From Saccharum officinarum (lineage: Eukaryota > Streptophyta > Magnoliopsida > Poales > Poaceae): a stretch of 64,000 nucleotides of DNA. Made by a program: the position numbers and the translations under genes. Below are positions 32,630 through 44,199 of the stretch, in pieces. Position 1 is the first letter of the stretch, and each line of letters begins with the position of its first letter. Location: the NCBI GenBank assembly GCA_020631735.1, contig CM036158.1, positions 82,843,914-82,907,913 of the forward strand. Reading direction: 5' to 3'. The notes under the pieces were generated by a model. The model made no database searches, was not told the origin of the DNA, and saw only the letters and a program-made list of their open reading frames with translations.

Positions 32630-35600
32630 TATCACACCCGGTTTTCTAAAGAACAAAACTAGACTCGCCATATGTGTGCCCAGGAAGTCCACACATATGT
32701 TAGAATGAAAAAGTATCAGAAATAATGTTATTATATAACGTAGACATAGCTATATTAAACACTTACATCAGAGTATTGCGGAATGGTGACTAAACTTCAG
32801 ACTCCATTCTTCTCAGGGATGGCTGACTGGGGGTAACATATGCCTAGCACTTCTATTAGTCTTCTAGAAACTCCACCATAACACCATCGATCTTTGAGGC
32901 AACTTTACTAAAGTATGGAGTGTGGGGAATAGCAAGAGTGAGTCTATGTCGAACTCCGCAAGCATAGCAACAAGGTAGTATAGATCCCATAAACTCATGA
33001 TCAATGTAACATAAATAATGTAGAGCATAAAACGGTAAACAATGAGCATGTTAACAATCAAAAGTCATCATCTTAAATGTAAGGATTCCAAGGCCGCTTG
33101 TGTCCTTGAGCAAGGCTAGTATACCAGTTTAATAAACTCTGCACAGAGGTGTACACTTTCACTGTGAGTCGTGATTTACCCTTTCGCCCGAGTTAGCTAA
33201 TCTCTTGACCCACTTCCAAGGAAGGTCGGCAGGGTTCACTATGAAGCCTTTCAAAGGTTTGTCTAACAAGTTAGGGCCGCTAGGTTTTCAAAGTCAGTCT
33301 GTGTGATACAACCAGTCTTAGGGATCCACAGTCTGTTTTTCCCCATTTGCGCCACAAGGGTAACCTCTAACAAGCTAGAAAACGTCCTCATACTGAGCTA
33401 AAGCCAGAGCCATATAGCCCTCACAGTTGTACTGTAAATCCCGAAAATTCTCTTACAGATAAATCCTTAAGTTGCTAAAAAGTTATTTTTATCGTTTGTT
33501 TCTTAAACATTAATCAAGTCACAAGATCATGGTCATAAAAAAGAATACCCAAGCTATACTTGCCTTTATGCTTGCTTTCCACTCAAGGCAATTGCTCGTA
33601 GAAATTCTTCGGTCTTCTCTTTTGTAGCTTCCGGCCTCCAATGCTAATGAAACCACGCTTCCTCTACTCGCAGCAACCAGACAACACAAACAGACAAACA
33701 ATACACACATCTAAGAACATGCATCAAACAAAAGAAACACTTTAAAAGAGAGCACACTAAACGACATAGTACGTTGCTACAGTCACAAAAACGCAAGAGC
33801 GACGGATAACGAAGCTAACATTAAAGAGGACACACGACTATCGAGACGATTACAACATAACGTAGTTAGTTATTGAAATAAGGTGATAAACATTCTGAAG
33901 AAATATTCTAAAATTAGATTAATCAATTGAATTACAAAGCTAGGTTTAACCCTGGTCATATTTTATTTATAAGTATTACCGACTTTGTAGAGATAAAAGA
34001 ACATGTGAGAACAACTATTCCAATTATATGAGACATGTGCTTGGACTAAGTAAATTATAATTTAAACATATTTAAGTTGTCATTAGCTAAGTTCATGCTT
34101 AGTTACAAAGGACTGACGTGATAAGATTATATATTATTTTTAATTATAAAACTAATAATAAACATATTAATTAATATAATATTCAGCTATGTATGGAAAA
34201 GCATATGACAGGAAAAACATTAGTGCTACTGCACAGAGAACGTCGATGCGAATCTAACGCAACTTAATTGGAGCAAAACAGATTTCAAACGAATAAATGC
34301 TCGAGGATTAAAGCCGTATAACTATGAAGAGCAGATACGTACTGTAATATGAAATTATCTATACAAGTCTATCATATATGTAATGTACTTAGACTAAGTA
34401 AATTTTAATTTAAAATATATTGTACACTAATCATATTAATCAATTTAATATTGAACTATATATATATAGAAAACATGTGGCAACTGAACGAAAGCACTTA
34501 TGTTTCAAGGTTGAACTAAACATCTTATAATTCAAAAGACATTTAGTTTAATATTAATTAAATTAACATTAATTTAGGACAGGCTAAAGTATAAACCTGT
34601 GTTGCGTTTAATTAGAAACTCAATTACACAAGCATAAATCAAATTAGTATCTAACTTATAAATTTCAAAGATGTAAGACATGTTAAACGTTGTTGCTAAC
34701 ACATAACTTCGATCAGCACTATTGCAAAACAACAAGAACGGATTTAAACCGGGATTTCTTTTAATTAGAAAGCTATTAAATAAATATATTAATCTAATCA
34801 CTATTTAAATTAATAAATTCATAATCAAGTGACATGATAAACATCATTACTAATACATAGTTTACGTCGACACAAACACGACACGACGCGAATGGAATTG
34901 CAACCCTTAGTTATTTTCTAATTAACAGTGATTAAATAATTATTAATCAAAAAGTTTCTAAATCAATAAATTTATAATTATGATACATGGCCAACATTGG
35001 TACTACCGCGTAGAGCACGATTACACGAACCTAACACAATCAGAACGACTCGAATCGGACTTAAAACGAATGAACGACGCACATTAAAAGATAAGTGGCA
35101 GTTCTGTAAATACCGTCATCTTCTTCGTTTGGCATGTACGAACGTCATGGCCATGGAGACGGCCGGCTGCTGCTCTTGTGCCGGAGGGAGGACATGGCCG
35201 AGGCTTGGCCGGCCCGGCGCGCGGCGCGGTGCCCAGGTCGCAGCGGCGCAGGGCAGGACGCCCAGTGGCTAGCCTGCTCGACGCGCGGAGGCGGCGGTGG
35301 CCTGCCATGGCCGAGCATCACCGACTGCTCCCGTTCGAGGACAGGGGCCGAGCGTGAGCAGGGCAGCGCGGGGCTCCAGGATCGCGCGGAAGGTTTCTGC
35401 GGATGAGGCCCCTCCGGGTAGCGACGTACGGGCTGCGAGTTGGCCGGAAAAGACGATGAAGATGGCCGACCATGGTGCTCGTCACCGGAAAAGAGGAGGA
35501 AGGTTAGGGAAACGACGAACGAATAATGGATTCGCGAAAAGAAAGATGTGCCGGTGAAGAGGACGACGAGACGAACCTCCGAGTGGAAGCGGAATTCACT

Positions 35601-36294
35601 GGAGATGTCCGAGGTGGCCGAAAAAGCTCGCCAAACCTTCGTCGGAAGTTCGCCGGAACGCAAGCTGTAGATGAAGAACTTCGGCGAGAGGTGGAGGGAG
35701 CTACGAGCGGCGGCTCGCGATAAGGGTTATACTTTTTAAACCAGGGCGTCGAGGACTATGCCGGTACATATATAGTTGTAGGGTTTGGAAATTTTTCGAA
35801 ATTTCTTAATTTCGGGATTATTTTAATTCTGCGAATAAAAATAATTCTAAAAAATCTAGAATTACATTTTAAGCCACGAAAAATAGCTCGGAGCTTAGAA
35901 AAATCACGGGAAAAATCCTGGAGACTCTTGGAAAGATAAGGAACTCAACTAAATAGGTTTGAGCTCATGAAAAGATTGATGAAGAGATCAAGAAAAAAGA
36001 TTAAGCTCACGGAAATTGAAATTTTAAATCCAGAAAATACCAAAAAGTTTTCCGATGAGAAGTAAACGTCGTCCTATGGTATTTTGAAAATAATAGCACT
36101 CACCAACACCAAAGACAAGCATCACACAAACACCACATTATCAAATTAATATGAAAAAGTTTAAAACCAAAATTTTCTATATTTAAATTAGCAGCAACTT
36201 AACTTATCTAATAAATTTATTCAAATATTAAAATCATTTATTTTATTTAGTTTTTTTCATGCACAACCCAAAATAGAAAATTTTGAGTGTGACA
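32630..36294 (-). mobile_element. Element F: 3.7-kb Gypsy-type solo LTR inserted in element B
   Basis: On the minus strand it starts TGTCACACTCAAAATTTTCT at 36294 and ends with CCGGGTGTGATA at 32630. TGTCACAC...GGTGTGACA-type ends are common in Tekay/Del elements; the last pair here is mutated. The flanks acttc (32625-32629) and atttc (36295-36299) are a 5-bp duplication with one C-to-T change. The interior is AT-rich with a GC-rich block near 35130-35720. No PBS, PPT or second LTR is present, so it is a solo LTR formed by LTR-LTR recombination. Confidence 0.8.
35130..35774 (-). promoter_or_regulatory. Solo LTR F: TATA-like site and CpG-rich leader
   Basis: Minus-strand ctatatatg lies at about 35774-35766. 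It is followed downstream by roughly 600 bp of GC-rich sequence with cgg/ccg-rich words, in contrast to the AT-rich surroundings. ORFs here overlap on both strands and are not believable genes. The arrangement suggests promoter plus transcribed leader. Confidence 0.45.
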
Positions 36295-37168
36295 ATTTCA
36301 CACAAGGCACTCCATTGATCATGTTCCTTCTATTGGCTTTACCATCATACCTATTATAGCCAAGCCCATCCTTGATGATAGGGTGCCTTGATGACTTGTA
36401 CATGGTTGTTGATTGCTTCTCCTTGCAACCACTCTTGATAAACATGTTTAATCTTTGAATCTCCTTATCTTTCTTTTCTAGCTCAACAAGGTCAGTAGCA
36501 TAAGCATTTATATCATGATTATAACATCTTTTACATCCTTCACTAGTTGAAGCATTAGAATCACCGGATTTTTTAGGATGGATGGAAGTGCTATTCCAAA
36601 GAGTGTCATAGTTTAGTTCAAGAGTATGATATTTGTCTTTCAAGCTTGTGAGGCTTTCTTGAACCAAACTATGTTCATTCTTTAGACTAGCTAAAGAATA
36701 ATTAAGCAAAGAATGTTCCTTAGTCAAATGTTAATATGAATCTTTGGCTAAAGACAATTCTATATTTAACTTCTCAACCTCCTCCCTTTCCTTGGAAAGG
36801 CATGCTTCAAGTCCAAGGTTCTTCTCCCTTTCCGCTAGGAGCAATTCCCCTTGCGACTCGATGCATGCTTCCCGCTTTTCTAGCTTATGAATTAGCTTTA
36901 TTATTTGAGAGTCGGCCGATTTGCCAAATTTCTTTATCATGTTGTTTGCAAGTTTATCATCATTCTCATCGCAACTACTACATTCATTACTAGAGTGAGA
37001 CAGAGAGTTGTGTGGTACCTTCTCCCCCTTTCCCATAAGGCAAGTTGGAGTGTAGTAGTCGTTGTCGGTGAGATTGCCGAAGAGCCTAGGTGATGAAGAT
37101 AAGTCGGCAAAGAGTGATGGTGACGAGGAATGGTTGATGATGAGCTTGGGTGGAGAGGAGGAAGTCTC
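36295..37168 (-). pseudogene. Element B gag C-terminal coiled-coil region
   Basis: The same frame as the zinc-knuckle ORF continues through two TAA stops (near 37169 and 36731). It reads heptad-rich helix such as LIHKLEKREACIESQ, EREEVEKLNIELSLAK and VELEKKDKEIQRLN. Long coiled coils after the gag zinc finger are typical of Sireviruses. It is cut by solo LTR F at 36294. Confidence 0.75.
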
Positions 37169-37651
37169 TTAAATAGCAATCGTTGCTACACCCTTCTTCT
37201 TCTCCTTGTCCTTGTTATTTGAATCATCATTTTCATCGTTTGATTCCCATTCTTCACCAAGATGTGTTTCACCTCTCTTCTTGCTCTTATGCTTCTTGCC
37301 ATCATCTTTGTTGTGCTTGTGCTTCTTCTTCTCTTTTGGACAATCGGCAATGAAGTGACCAATTTCTCCATAACCATAGCAAAACATTTTCTTGTATGGC
37401 TTGCCTCCACTTCTCTTCCTTTCCTTCTTCTTTTTCAAGTACTTTCTATAGTTTCCAACCAAGAGTGCTTCTTCCTCATCAGAATCTTCTTCTTGTTCTT
37501 CATCACTTGATGGATCATGTACATCTTTCTTCTTGTTTCTACCATGAGATACCTTGAGAGCGATACTCTTTTTTTGACTTGATGCTTCCTTTGCTTCATC
37601 TTCTAAGCACTTATGGTGTTTCAACTTGGCAAGCATCTCTTGTGGTGTCAT
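37169..37651 (-). pseudogene. Element B gag, zinc-knuckle part
   Basis: The open frame is basic and acidic in turn (HGRNKKKDVHDPSSDEEQEE, then KKKHKHNKDDGKKHK). It contains a zinc knuckle reading CYGYGEIGHFIADC. The CCHC pattern needs Cys at the fourth position, which here is Tyr, so metal binding is probably lost. The frame overlaps the preceding gag ORF by four bases in a different frame, consistent with a single-base deletion. Confidence 0.8.
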
Positions 37652-38454
37652 GTGTCATAGTTGTCTCTTTCCATGATGACCAAAGCAAGAATGTTATTCT
37701 TTTGTCTATATACTCTACACAACTTTCTAGCCACCAAGTTGTCATCCCAATACTTGTCACCAAGAGATCTTATTCTATTGATCAAGGTCATGAATCTATC
37801 AAACATAGCTTGGGTAGTTTCACCTTCAATCATTGCAAAGTTCTCAATTTTTCTTTGGAGTAGCTCAATGTTTCCCTTTCTCACACTTTTGTCACCTTCA
37901 AATGATACGCTCAAAGTATCCCAAATTAGCTTTGCACTTTCCATGTCATTGACCTTGTTGTAATCTTCTTGATTGAGGCATGATAGGATCAAAGAGGCAG
38001 CTGTAGCATTTTGTTGTATGTCAAGGTAGTCTTCGGTTGTCAACTCACAATCCTCTTCCGAAGCTCTAACACCCACTTCCACAATCTCCCAACATCTTGT
38101 GGCAATAAGATGCATCTTCATTCTATGAGCCCAATCGGTGTATCTAACTCCATCAAATTGAGGTGGTTTGCCGGGATTGATGGTTGGCAAGTGTGCATTG
38201 GATGTGCTATATGAAGAGTACTCATATGGAATACGAGCAAACCCTTTAGGTGTCTTGATTGCTTCATGCTCACCATCTCCATCACCACCACTTGCCACAT
38301 CTTCAATCTTCTTGCTCACGGCTTCCTTCAACTTGTTTAACTCATCTTGCATCTTGTTCATTTGCTCTTTTTGTTGCTCTTGAAGCTTGTCGCTGAGTTT
38401 CCCGGCAAACAACTCAACTAGCTTGTTCAGGGTGACATCATCAAAGGTGGCCAT
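37648..38454 (-). CDS. Element B gag, N-terminal part
   Basis: A 268-codon frame from the ATG at 38454, about 40 bp inside the PBS. It begins MATFDDVTLNKLVELF, has a charged helix (KLQEQQKEQMNKMQDEL) and then the Copia gag core with PPQFDGVRYTDWAHRMKMH and LWDTLSVSFEGD, the UBN2/DUF4219-like fold. It ends at a TGA produced by a frame change right before the MTPQEMLAKL motif. Confidence 0.8.
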   Translation of the reverse strand: MATFDDVTLNKLVELFAGKLSDKLQEQQKEQMNKMQDELNKLKEAVSKKIEDVASGGDGDGEHEAIKTPKGFARIPYEYSSYSTSNAHLPTINPGKPPQFDGVRYTDWAHRMKMHLIATRCWEIVEVGVRASEEDCELTTEDYLDIQQNATAASLILSCLNQEDYNKVNDMESAKLIWDTLSVSFEGDKSVRKGNIELLQRKIENFAMIEGETTQAMFDRFMTLINRIRSLGDKYWDDNLVARKLCRVYRQKNNILALVIMERDNYDT

Positions 38455-38495
38455 GGTTTCTCCTCACGCGGTGAAGCGCTAGTCACGAGGATTAG

Positions 38496-38507
38496 GCTTT
38501 GATACCA
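38496..38507 (-). other. Element B primer binding site
   Basis: Minus-strand tggtatcaaagc begins two bases inside the 5' LTR. It matches the initiator-Met tRNA complement tggtatcagagc except for one base. Confidence 0.85.
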
Positions 38508-38589
38508 ATTTAAAGGATCTAATAGGCCTAGAGGGGGTGAATAGGCGAATCTAAAAAGCCTAAAACTCAAAAACTAACAGCGGAAGTTA

Positions 38590-38690
38590 AATACCTACCG
38601 ATACTACCGGTTGGTTTGGACCGGTACTACCGGTGAGATATCACCGGTACTACCGACGCAAACCATCGGTACTACCGGTACCCTATTGAG
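38590..38690 (-). repeat. Second, shorter ACCGGT array near the inner end of the B 5' LTR
   Basis: About seven accggtactaccggt-type units lie downstream of the TATA box in element orientation, close to the LTR end. The 3' LTR copy has lost this part through its truncation. Confidence 0.6.
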
Positions 38691-39375
38691 ACTACGAAAT
38701 CAGAGATTTGCGAGTTGTGATTTCAGATCTGAGTTTTACCCCACTACCGAAGATGATGTTGATGAAGTTAATGAACTCCCTTTTGCTTGTTCCTTCACCA
38801 AATCATAGATCGAGAACCCACAACCTATGAGAGAGATAAGGATAGAGGAAGAACACGAAGAACAAGTAATATCTCAAGTAACACAATCAACAACAACAAG
38901 CACGCGGGACACATGATTTATCCCGAGGTTCGGCAACCCCACAAAGGAGTTCCAACATCCTCGTTGTTGAGGTGACCACTAAGGTCAGAGTCTCTTCCAC
39001 CTCCTTGCCTCCCTCAAGCAACCACAAAGGTTAGTTTGAGATTTCCACTAAGAATACAAGGGAGATACAAACACTTCAGGGTGTCCTCACAAGTAGAACA
39101 ACACGGGCAACCACGAAGAATGCCTAGCCGACTAGGGTTCCAAGAACCCAAGAGTAGCAAACACAAACCAAGCCAACTAGGAGAGGAACCAAGTGCTCAA
39201 GATGCAAATCGAAGCTTTCCGCTTTCAAATCTCTTCTCTCTACTCAAATCTTGCAAGGGATTGGATTTAGGAGCAAAGAGGAAGAGAGAAAGGGTGAGTC
39301 AATGCTTGGGAGTTGTTTGTCTGAAGGTAGGTGGGAGTAAATGGCGTGGGTAACGGTTAGAAATGAAGGAGAGAG

Positions 39376-39765
39376 CTATTTATACACTTATCTTCGAAGC
39401 GATACCGGTACTACTGGTGAGTACCCACTGGTACTACCGGTCCCAAGGGTTCCAACCGTTACAGTCAACCTACTAGAGATTTTGCGAGAAAATAGCCTAC
39501 CGGTACTATCGGGCTTTCACCGGTACCACCGGTCAAAGATCGGTACTACCGGTTCAACCACCGGTACTACCGCTAGTACAATTTACAGCAAAGACGAGTT
39601 TTGTGAGAATTTGGCCTACCGGTACTACCGGACTTTCACCGGTACCATCGGTCACTACTGGTACTACCGGTAGACCACCGGTACTACCGCTAGAACAAAA
39701 ACTCATAGAACTAAAGCATTGTCTACCGGTACTACTGGTTGTTTACTGGTACTACCGGCGCTCCC
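39376..39765 (-). promoter_or_regulatory. Element B 5' LTR promoter: TATA box plus ACCGGT array
   Basis: It has the same architecture as in the 3' LTR: TATAAATAG on the minus strand, then the palindromic array from about 39400 to 39765. Several units differ between the two LTRs by C/T changes within CG, as expected from methylation decay. Confidence 0.7.
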
Positions 39766-40109
39766 AGGCATAAAACACCTCTCTAAGTGTCTGTGGGTGC
39801 AAAGGTGTATCTCACACGCATAAACAAAACATATTGAGCACTAATTCCCCATCTAGATAGCCTAATTTGTATCCCTCTTGATAGTGCGGTGTTTCCTATA
39901 ACTCAAGCCAAAATATAAAATCTAATCGATCCACTTGAGAAGAAACACTTTCCAATCAATGGAATTGATGGTGCTATCATCACCAAATGTGACCATTCAA
40001 ATTCTTTCATCGGACTAACACCTGTGTATTCACTTAGATAAACATGTTAGTCCCTAATTTGATTGTCATTAATTATCCAAAACCCACAATGGGGGCGAAT
40101 GCACTTACA

Positions 40110-40918
40110 ACCTATTATCGGTAGCTCAATTGTGTGATCTTGGATTTAAGTGCATATTTGGTGTTGATGATGTAGAGATCATAAGTGTAGATGACTCTAA
40201 TTTAATCTTCAAAGGCTATAGATATGAGAATCTATACTTGGTTGATTTCAATGCTAGAGAAGCCCAATTATCAACATGTCTACTCACTAAGTCTAGCATG
40301 GGTTGGTTATGGCATAGAAGGCTTGGTCATGTTGGAATAAAGCAATTGAATAAGTTGATTAAGCAAGATCTAGTTAGAGGCTTGAAAGATATCACATTTG
40401 ATAAGGATAAACTTTGTAGTACATGTCAAGCTAGAAAGCAAGTTGGCAACACACATCCTAAGAAGAGCATGATGAGCACATCCAAGCCATTTGAGTTGTT
40501 GCACATGGACTTATTTGGGCCAACTACATATACAAGTATTGGTGGAAATAAATATGGATTTGTGATTGTGGATGATTTCAATAGATATATATGGGTGTTC
40601 TTTCTTGTTGACAAGAGTGATGTATTTGCAACCTTCAAGACATTCATCAAGAGAATTCACAATGAGTTTAAGACCACCATCAAGAAAGTGAGAAGTGACA
40701 ATGGAAGTGAGTTCAAGAACACTAGAGTTGATAATTTGTGTGATGAGTTTAGGATTAGACATCAATTTTCAGCTAAGTACACTCCTCAATCAAATGGCCT
40801 TGTTAAGAGGAAGAATAGAACTTTGATAGACATGGCAAAATTAATGTTGAGTGAGTACAATGTGAGTCATTCATTTTGGGCCGAAGCAATCAACATGGCT
40901 TGCTACTATAGCAACTAA
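40110..40918 (+). pseudogene. Element D integrase, missing its catalytic Glu
   Basis: One frame reads LLSVAQLCDLGF-like text (at the boundary), then WLWHRRLGHVG and CSTCQ (zinc region), LLHMDLFGPTTY and VRSDNGSEF. The third catalytic motif reads LVKRKNRTL instead of VVERKNRTL, so Lys replaces the catalytic Glu. It ends at a TAA after the ACYYSN motif. Even without other damage this integrase should be inactive. Confidence 0.85.
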
Positions 40919-41640
40919 CTCTATTGTCACCCTACGATGGAGAAGACACCTTATGAGCTCTTGAATGGAAGAAAGCCTAACATTACATACTTTCAGGTTT
41001 TTGGTTGCAAATGCTACATATTGAAGAAATGAACTAGATTGAGTAAGTTCGAGAAGAAATGTGATGAAGGTTTCTTGCTTGGATACTCAACTACTAGCAA
41101 GGCTTATAGAGTTTGGAATTTTGCTAGTGGTACTTTTGAGGAGGTTCATCATGTGGAATTTGATGAAACCAATAGTTCCCAAGAGGAAGATGAGAATATA
41201 GAAGATATGAGAGGCACACAATTGGTCAATGCAATGAAGAACATGGATATTGGTGACATAAGGCCTAGAGAAGTGATTGAAGCTGAAGATGACAAAGATC
41301 AAGTGCTCTCTAACTCAAATGTGCAAGCTAGTGGTTCTCATGATCAAAATCAAGCTAGTTCATCATCTCAAGTGCAAGATCAATAAGTGGCTAGTTCATC
41401 ATCTCAACCAAGTGATCAATCAAATGCAAACAATCAAGTGCAAGTGCTCCAACCGACTAATGTGGCAAGAGATCATCCCTTGGATTCTATAATTGGTGTA
41501 TCTCAAGAGGTGTGCAAACAAGATCAAGATTGACATCATTCGTGTCATCCATTGAATCTAAGAAGATAGATGAAGCTTTGAAGAATATTGATTAGGTCAC
41601 TGCTATGCATGAAGAGCTAAATAACTTCAAGAGAAATTAA
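40919..41640 (+). pseudogene. Element D integrase C-terminus and linker (broken)
   Basis: The frame resumes with the Copia motif VFGCKCY, a TGA near 41031, then KFEKKCDEGFLLGYS and the acidic/Ser-Gln-rich linker to 41386 (TAA). Several further stops follow before the RT. Confidence 0.75.
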
Positions 41641-43085
41641 GTATGGGAGTTAGTTGAGAGGCCTAAGGGACACAATGCGATTGGAACCAAGTGGGTCTTT
41701 TGGAACAAGTAAGATCAAGATCGGATAGTTGTAAGAAACAAAGCAAGATTAGTGGCTCAAGGATACACTTAAGTTGAAGGTCTTGACTTTGGTGAAACAT
41801 ATGCCCCGGTTACAAGATTGGAAGCAATTAGGATCTTATTAGCCTATACTTGTGCCCATAACATCAGGTTGTACCAAATAGATGTGAAGAGTGTATTTCT
41901 CAATGGGTACATCAATGAGCTTGTGTATGTTGAGCAACCTCCTGGTTTTAAAGATGAGAAGAAGCCTAACTATGTTTACAAGTTGAGAAATGCTTTGTAT
42001 AGTTTGAAACAAGCACCTAGAGCATGGTATGAGAGGTTGAGGGATTTTCTACTCTCTAAAGGGTTCATCATAGGCAAGGTTGACACAACTCTCTTCACCA
42101 AGAAGATTGGAAGGACTTGTTTGTGTTGCAAATCTATGTTGATGACATTATCTTTGGATCAACCAATCAAGATTTTTATGAGGAGTTTGAAAAGATGATG
42201 GCAAGTGAGTTTGATATGTCTATGATTGGAGAGCTTAGTTACTTTTTTGGTCTTCAAACAAGCAATTGAAGAATGGTACATTTGTCAGTCAAGGCGAGTA
42301 CATCAAAGACATGCTCAAGAAGTTTGGAATGGAAGATACAAAGGCCATTAGTACACTTATGGGGACAAATAGAAGCTTAGATAGTGATAAAAGTGGCAAT
42401 ATGGTGGATCAAAAGATATATCGGTCTATGATTAGAAGCCTACTCTATTTGACCGCATCAAGAGCGGATGTGATGTTTAGTATATACATGTGTCCTAGAT
42501 TTCAAGCCTCACCAAGAGAATTATTTGAAGGCAACAAAGAGAATATTGAGGTACTTGAAGCATATACAAAATGTTGGATTGTGGTATCCTAAAGGAGCAA
42601 AGTTTGAGTTGATTGGATATTCGGACTCCGATTATGCGGGATGCATGGTTGAGAGAAGGAGCACATCGGGCATATGTCAATTATTGGGAAGATCACTTAT
42701 TTCTTGGTCATCAAAGAAGCAAAATAGTGTTGCACTTTCAACCGCCGAAGTTGAATACATAGCCGCCGGTAGTTGTTGTGCATAAATTCTTTGGATGAAG
42801 GCCGCCGTGAATGACTTTGGAATCAAGTTCAAATAAGTGCCATTGCTATGTGACAATGCGAGTGCCATGAAGCTCACCAACAATCTGGTTCAACATGCAA
42901 GAACAAAGCATATAGATGTCCATCGTCATTTCATAAGAGATCACCAACAAAATAGGGACATTTCAATTGAGAACGTTGACACCGATGATCAACTTGCCGA
43001 TATCTTCACCAAGCCACTTGATGAGAAGAGGTTTTGCAAGCTAAGAAATGAATTGAACATACTTGACTTCTTAAATATGTGTTGA
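41641..43085 (+). pseudogene. Element D reverse transcriptase and RNase H (broken)
   Basis: The RT contains stops in TKWVFWNK and in the QGYT motif, then DVKSVFLNGY at about 41880-41910. A frameshift precedes a sequence that still encodes YVDD (about 42137-42148). RNase H is in pieces: YSDSDYAGC (about 42617), STAEVEYIA (a Val inside the Glu motif), LCDNASAM (the Glu after Asn changed to Ala) and ADIFTKPLDEKRFC at the end. Confidence 0.8.
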
Positions 43086-44199
43086 TGCACCCCCATTATA
43101 TGACATATCTCTCCTTCGAGCAAAGCAAGGTAAAGTTGATTAACATGTTATTCATCCATTGCTAAGGACTTGTTTTAGTGCATCTAGTCATTTCTCATAT
43201 GTCTTAGGCTTATTCATGAAAATCAAATGAATTTGATGATTATATGGTACCACTATTGCTTATATGCTTGAATGATCTTGTGGTAGCATATGACATGTTT
43301 GCGGGCTTGTGAACCTAGTGTTTGAACTAGAAAATGAGCTATAAGTGTTTAACTCAACATAGTGCATGATAACCTTATTTGGTGGTGTGAAGAAGCTTGC
43401 TTGGATCAAACCGAGTTAAATATCTTTTGCAAGTGATCTAGATTGAACCAAATTGGGAAAATGATCCTCACTTATCATGGTTTCACACAACCTATCTAAA
43501 ATTTAAGCTCACCTTTTGTGGTCATTGATGAAAAAGGGGGAGAGAAATTCACAAAGATAAAGGGGAAGCAAACAAATGAAATAACATTGTAAGGAGATCA
43601 ATTATAATTTGAAACACACAAGTAGGGGGAGCAAGCTCATAAACTTATATGTTGCATTTGAATGTGCATTATATATGTTTGCTTGCATGGCACAAGTTTT
43701 AAATTCCCTATTCTTGCTTGTGTGGTGTATGCTAGAATATAGAAAATAATTGATGAAATGAAAACTAGCATGCATAGGATGATAGTTAGATATACCTTGC
43801 ATGTTTTACAAGTGATACTAGTGCCTTGCTTATAATATTGATCTCACGAGGTATCTAGTGTTCATGTTTTGTGAGAGCTATCTAACTAACTATGGTGCTA
43901 AGGATTGTGTTCAAATGGCAACTCCGATTGGTATCATGCTTCAAAGGTTCATTCTTTACACTTTAGCATCATTTGGTAGCTATTACTCTCCTGAACTTTC
44001 AATTCATGCATATGTGCAAGCTTTCAAATCCAAACTCTTAGCACATATGTAGGGGGAGCTAATACTACCAATTTGGGTTGATAAAACTTGTCCATAATCT
44101 TTACACATGGTAATATGCTTGGGCAAGCAACATGAATCTAATTTTTTTATTGAATATCTTTGTAAATAGGTTGTCATCAATTACCAAAAAAGGAGAGAT
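43086..44199 (+). other. Element D 3' untranslated region with several polypurine tracts
   Basis: Purine tracts lie at 43531-43544 (aaaaagggggagag), 43623-43632 and 44051-44058. The terminal PPT ccaaaaaaggagagat ends at 44199. The layout mirrors the A and E 3' regions. No coding signal. Confidence 0.65.

Larger units (their letters stand above)
24853..40109 (-). mobile_element. Element B: 15.3-kb Copia (Sirevirus-type) element with accessory 3' ORF
   Basis: Order in element orientation (right to left): 5' LTR 38510-40109, PBS, gag, coiled-coil region, [solo LTR F], protease, integrase, RT, RNase H, internal repeat array with TATA box, accessory ORF, PPT, 3' LTR 24853-26098. The right end adjoins element D in frame with its integrase gene. 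The left end is truncated by 352 bp and fused to A. By eye about 48 substitutions separate the LTRs over 1,248 bp, near 4%, many of them C-to-T or G-to-A. All coding parts carry breaks. Confidence 0.85.
38510..40109 (-). mobile_element. Element B 5' LTR (1,600 bp)
   Basis: On the minus strand it starts tgtaagtgcattcgccccca and ends next to the PBS (the terminal CA is mutated to AA). Its right boundary is followed directly by acctattatcgg, which is integrase coding sequence of element D in frame. The TATAAATAG box is at 39384-39376. Confidence 0.85.

Noticed and set aside
35084..35723. Several ORFs of 60-170 codons around 35.1-35.7 kb
   Set aside because: They overlap in five frames inside the GC block of solo LTR F; none has a recognisable domain.
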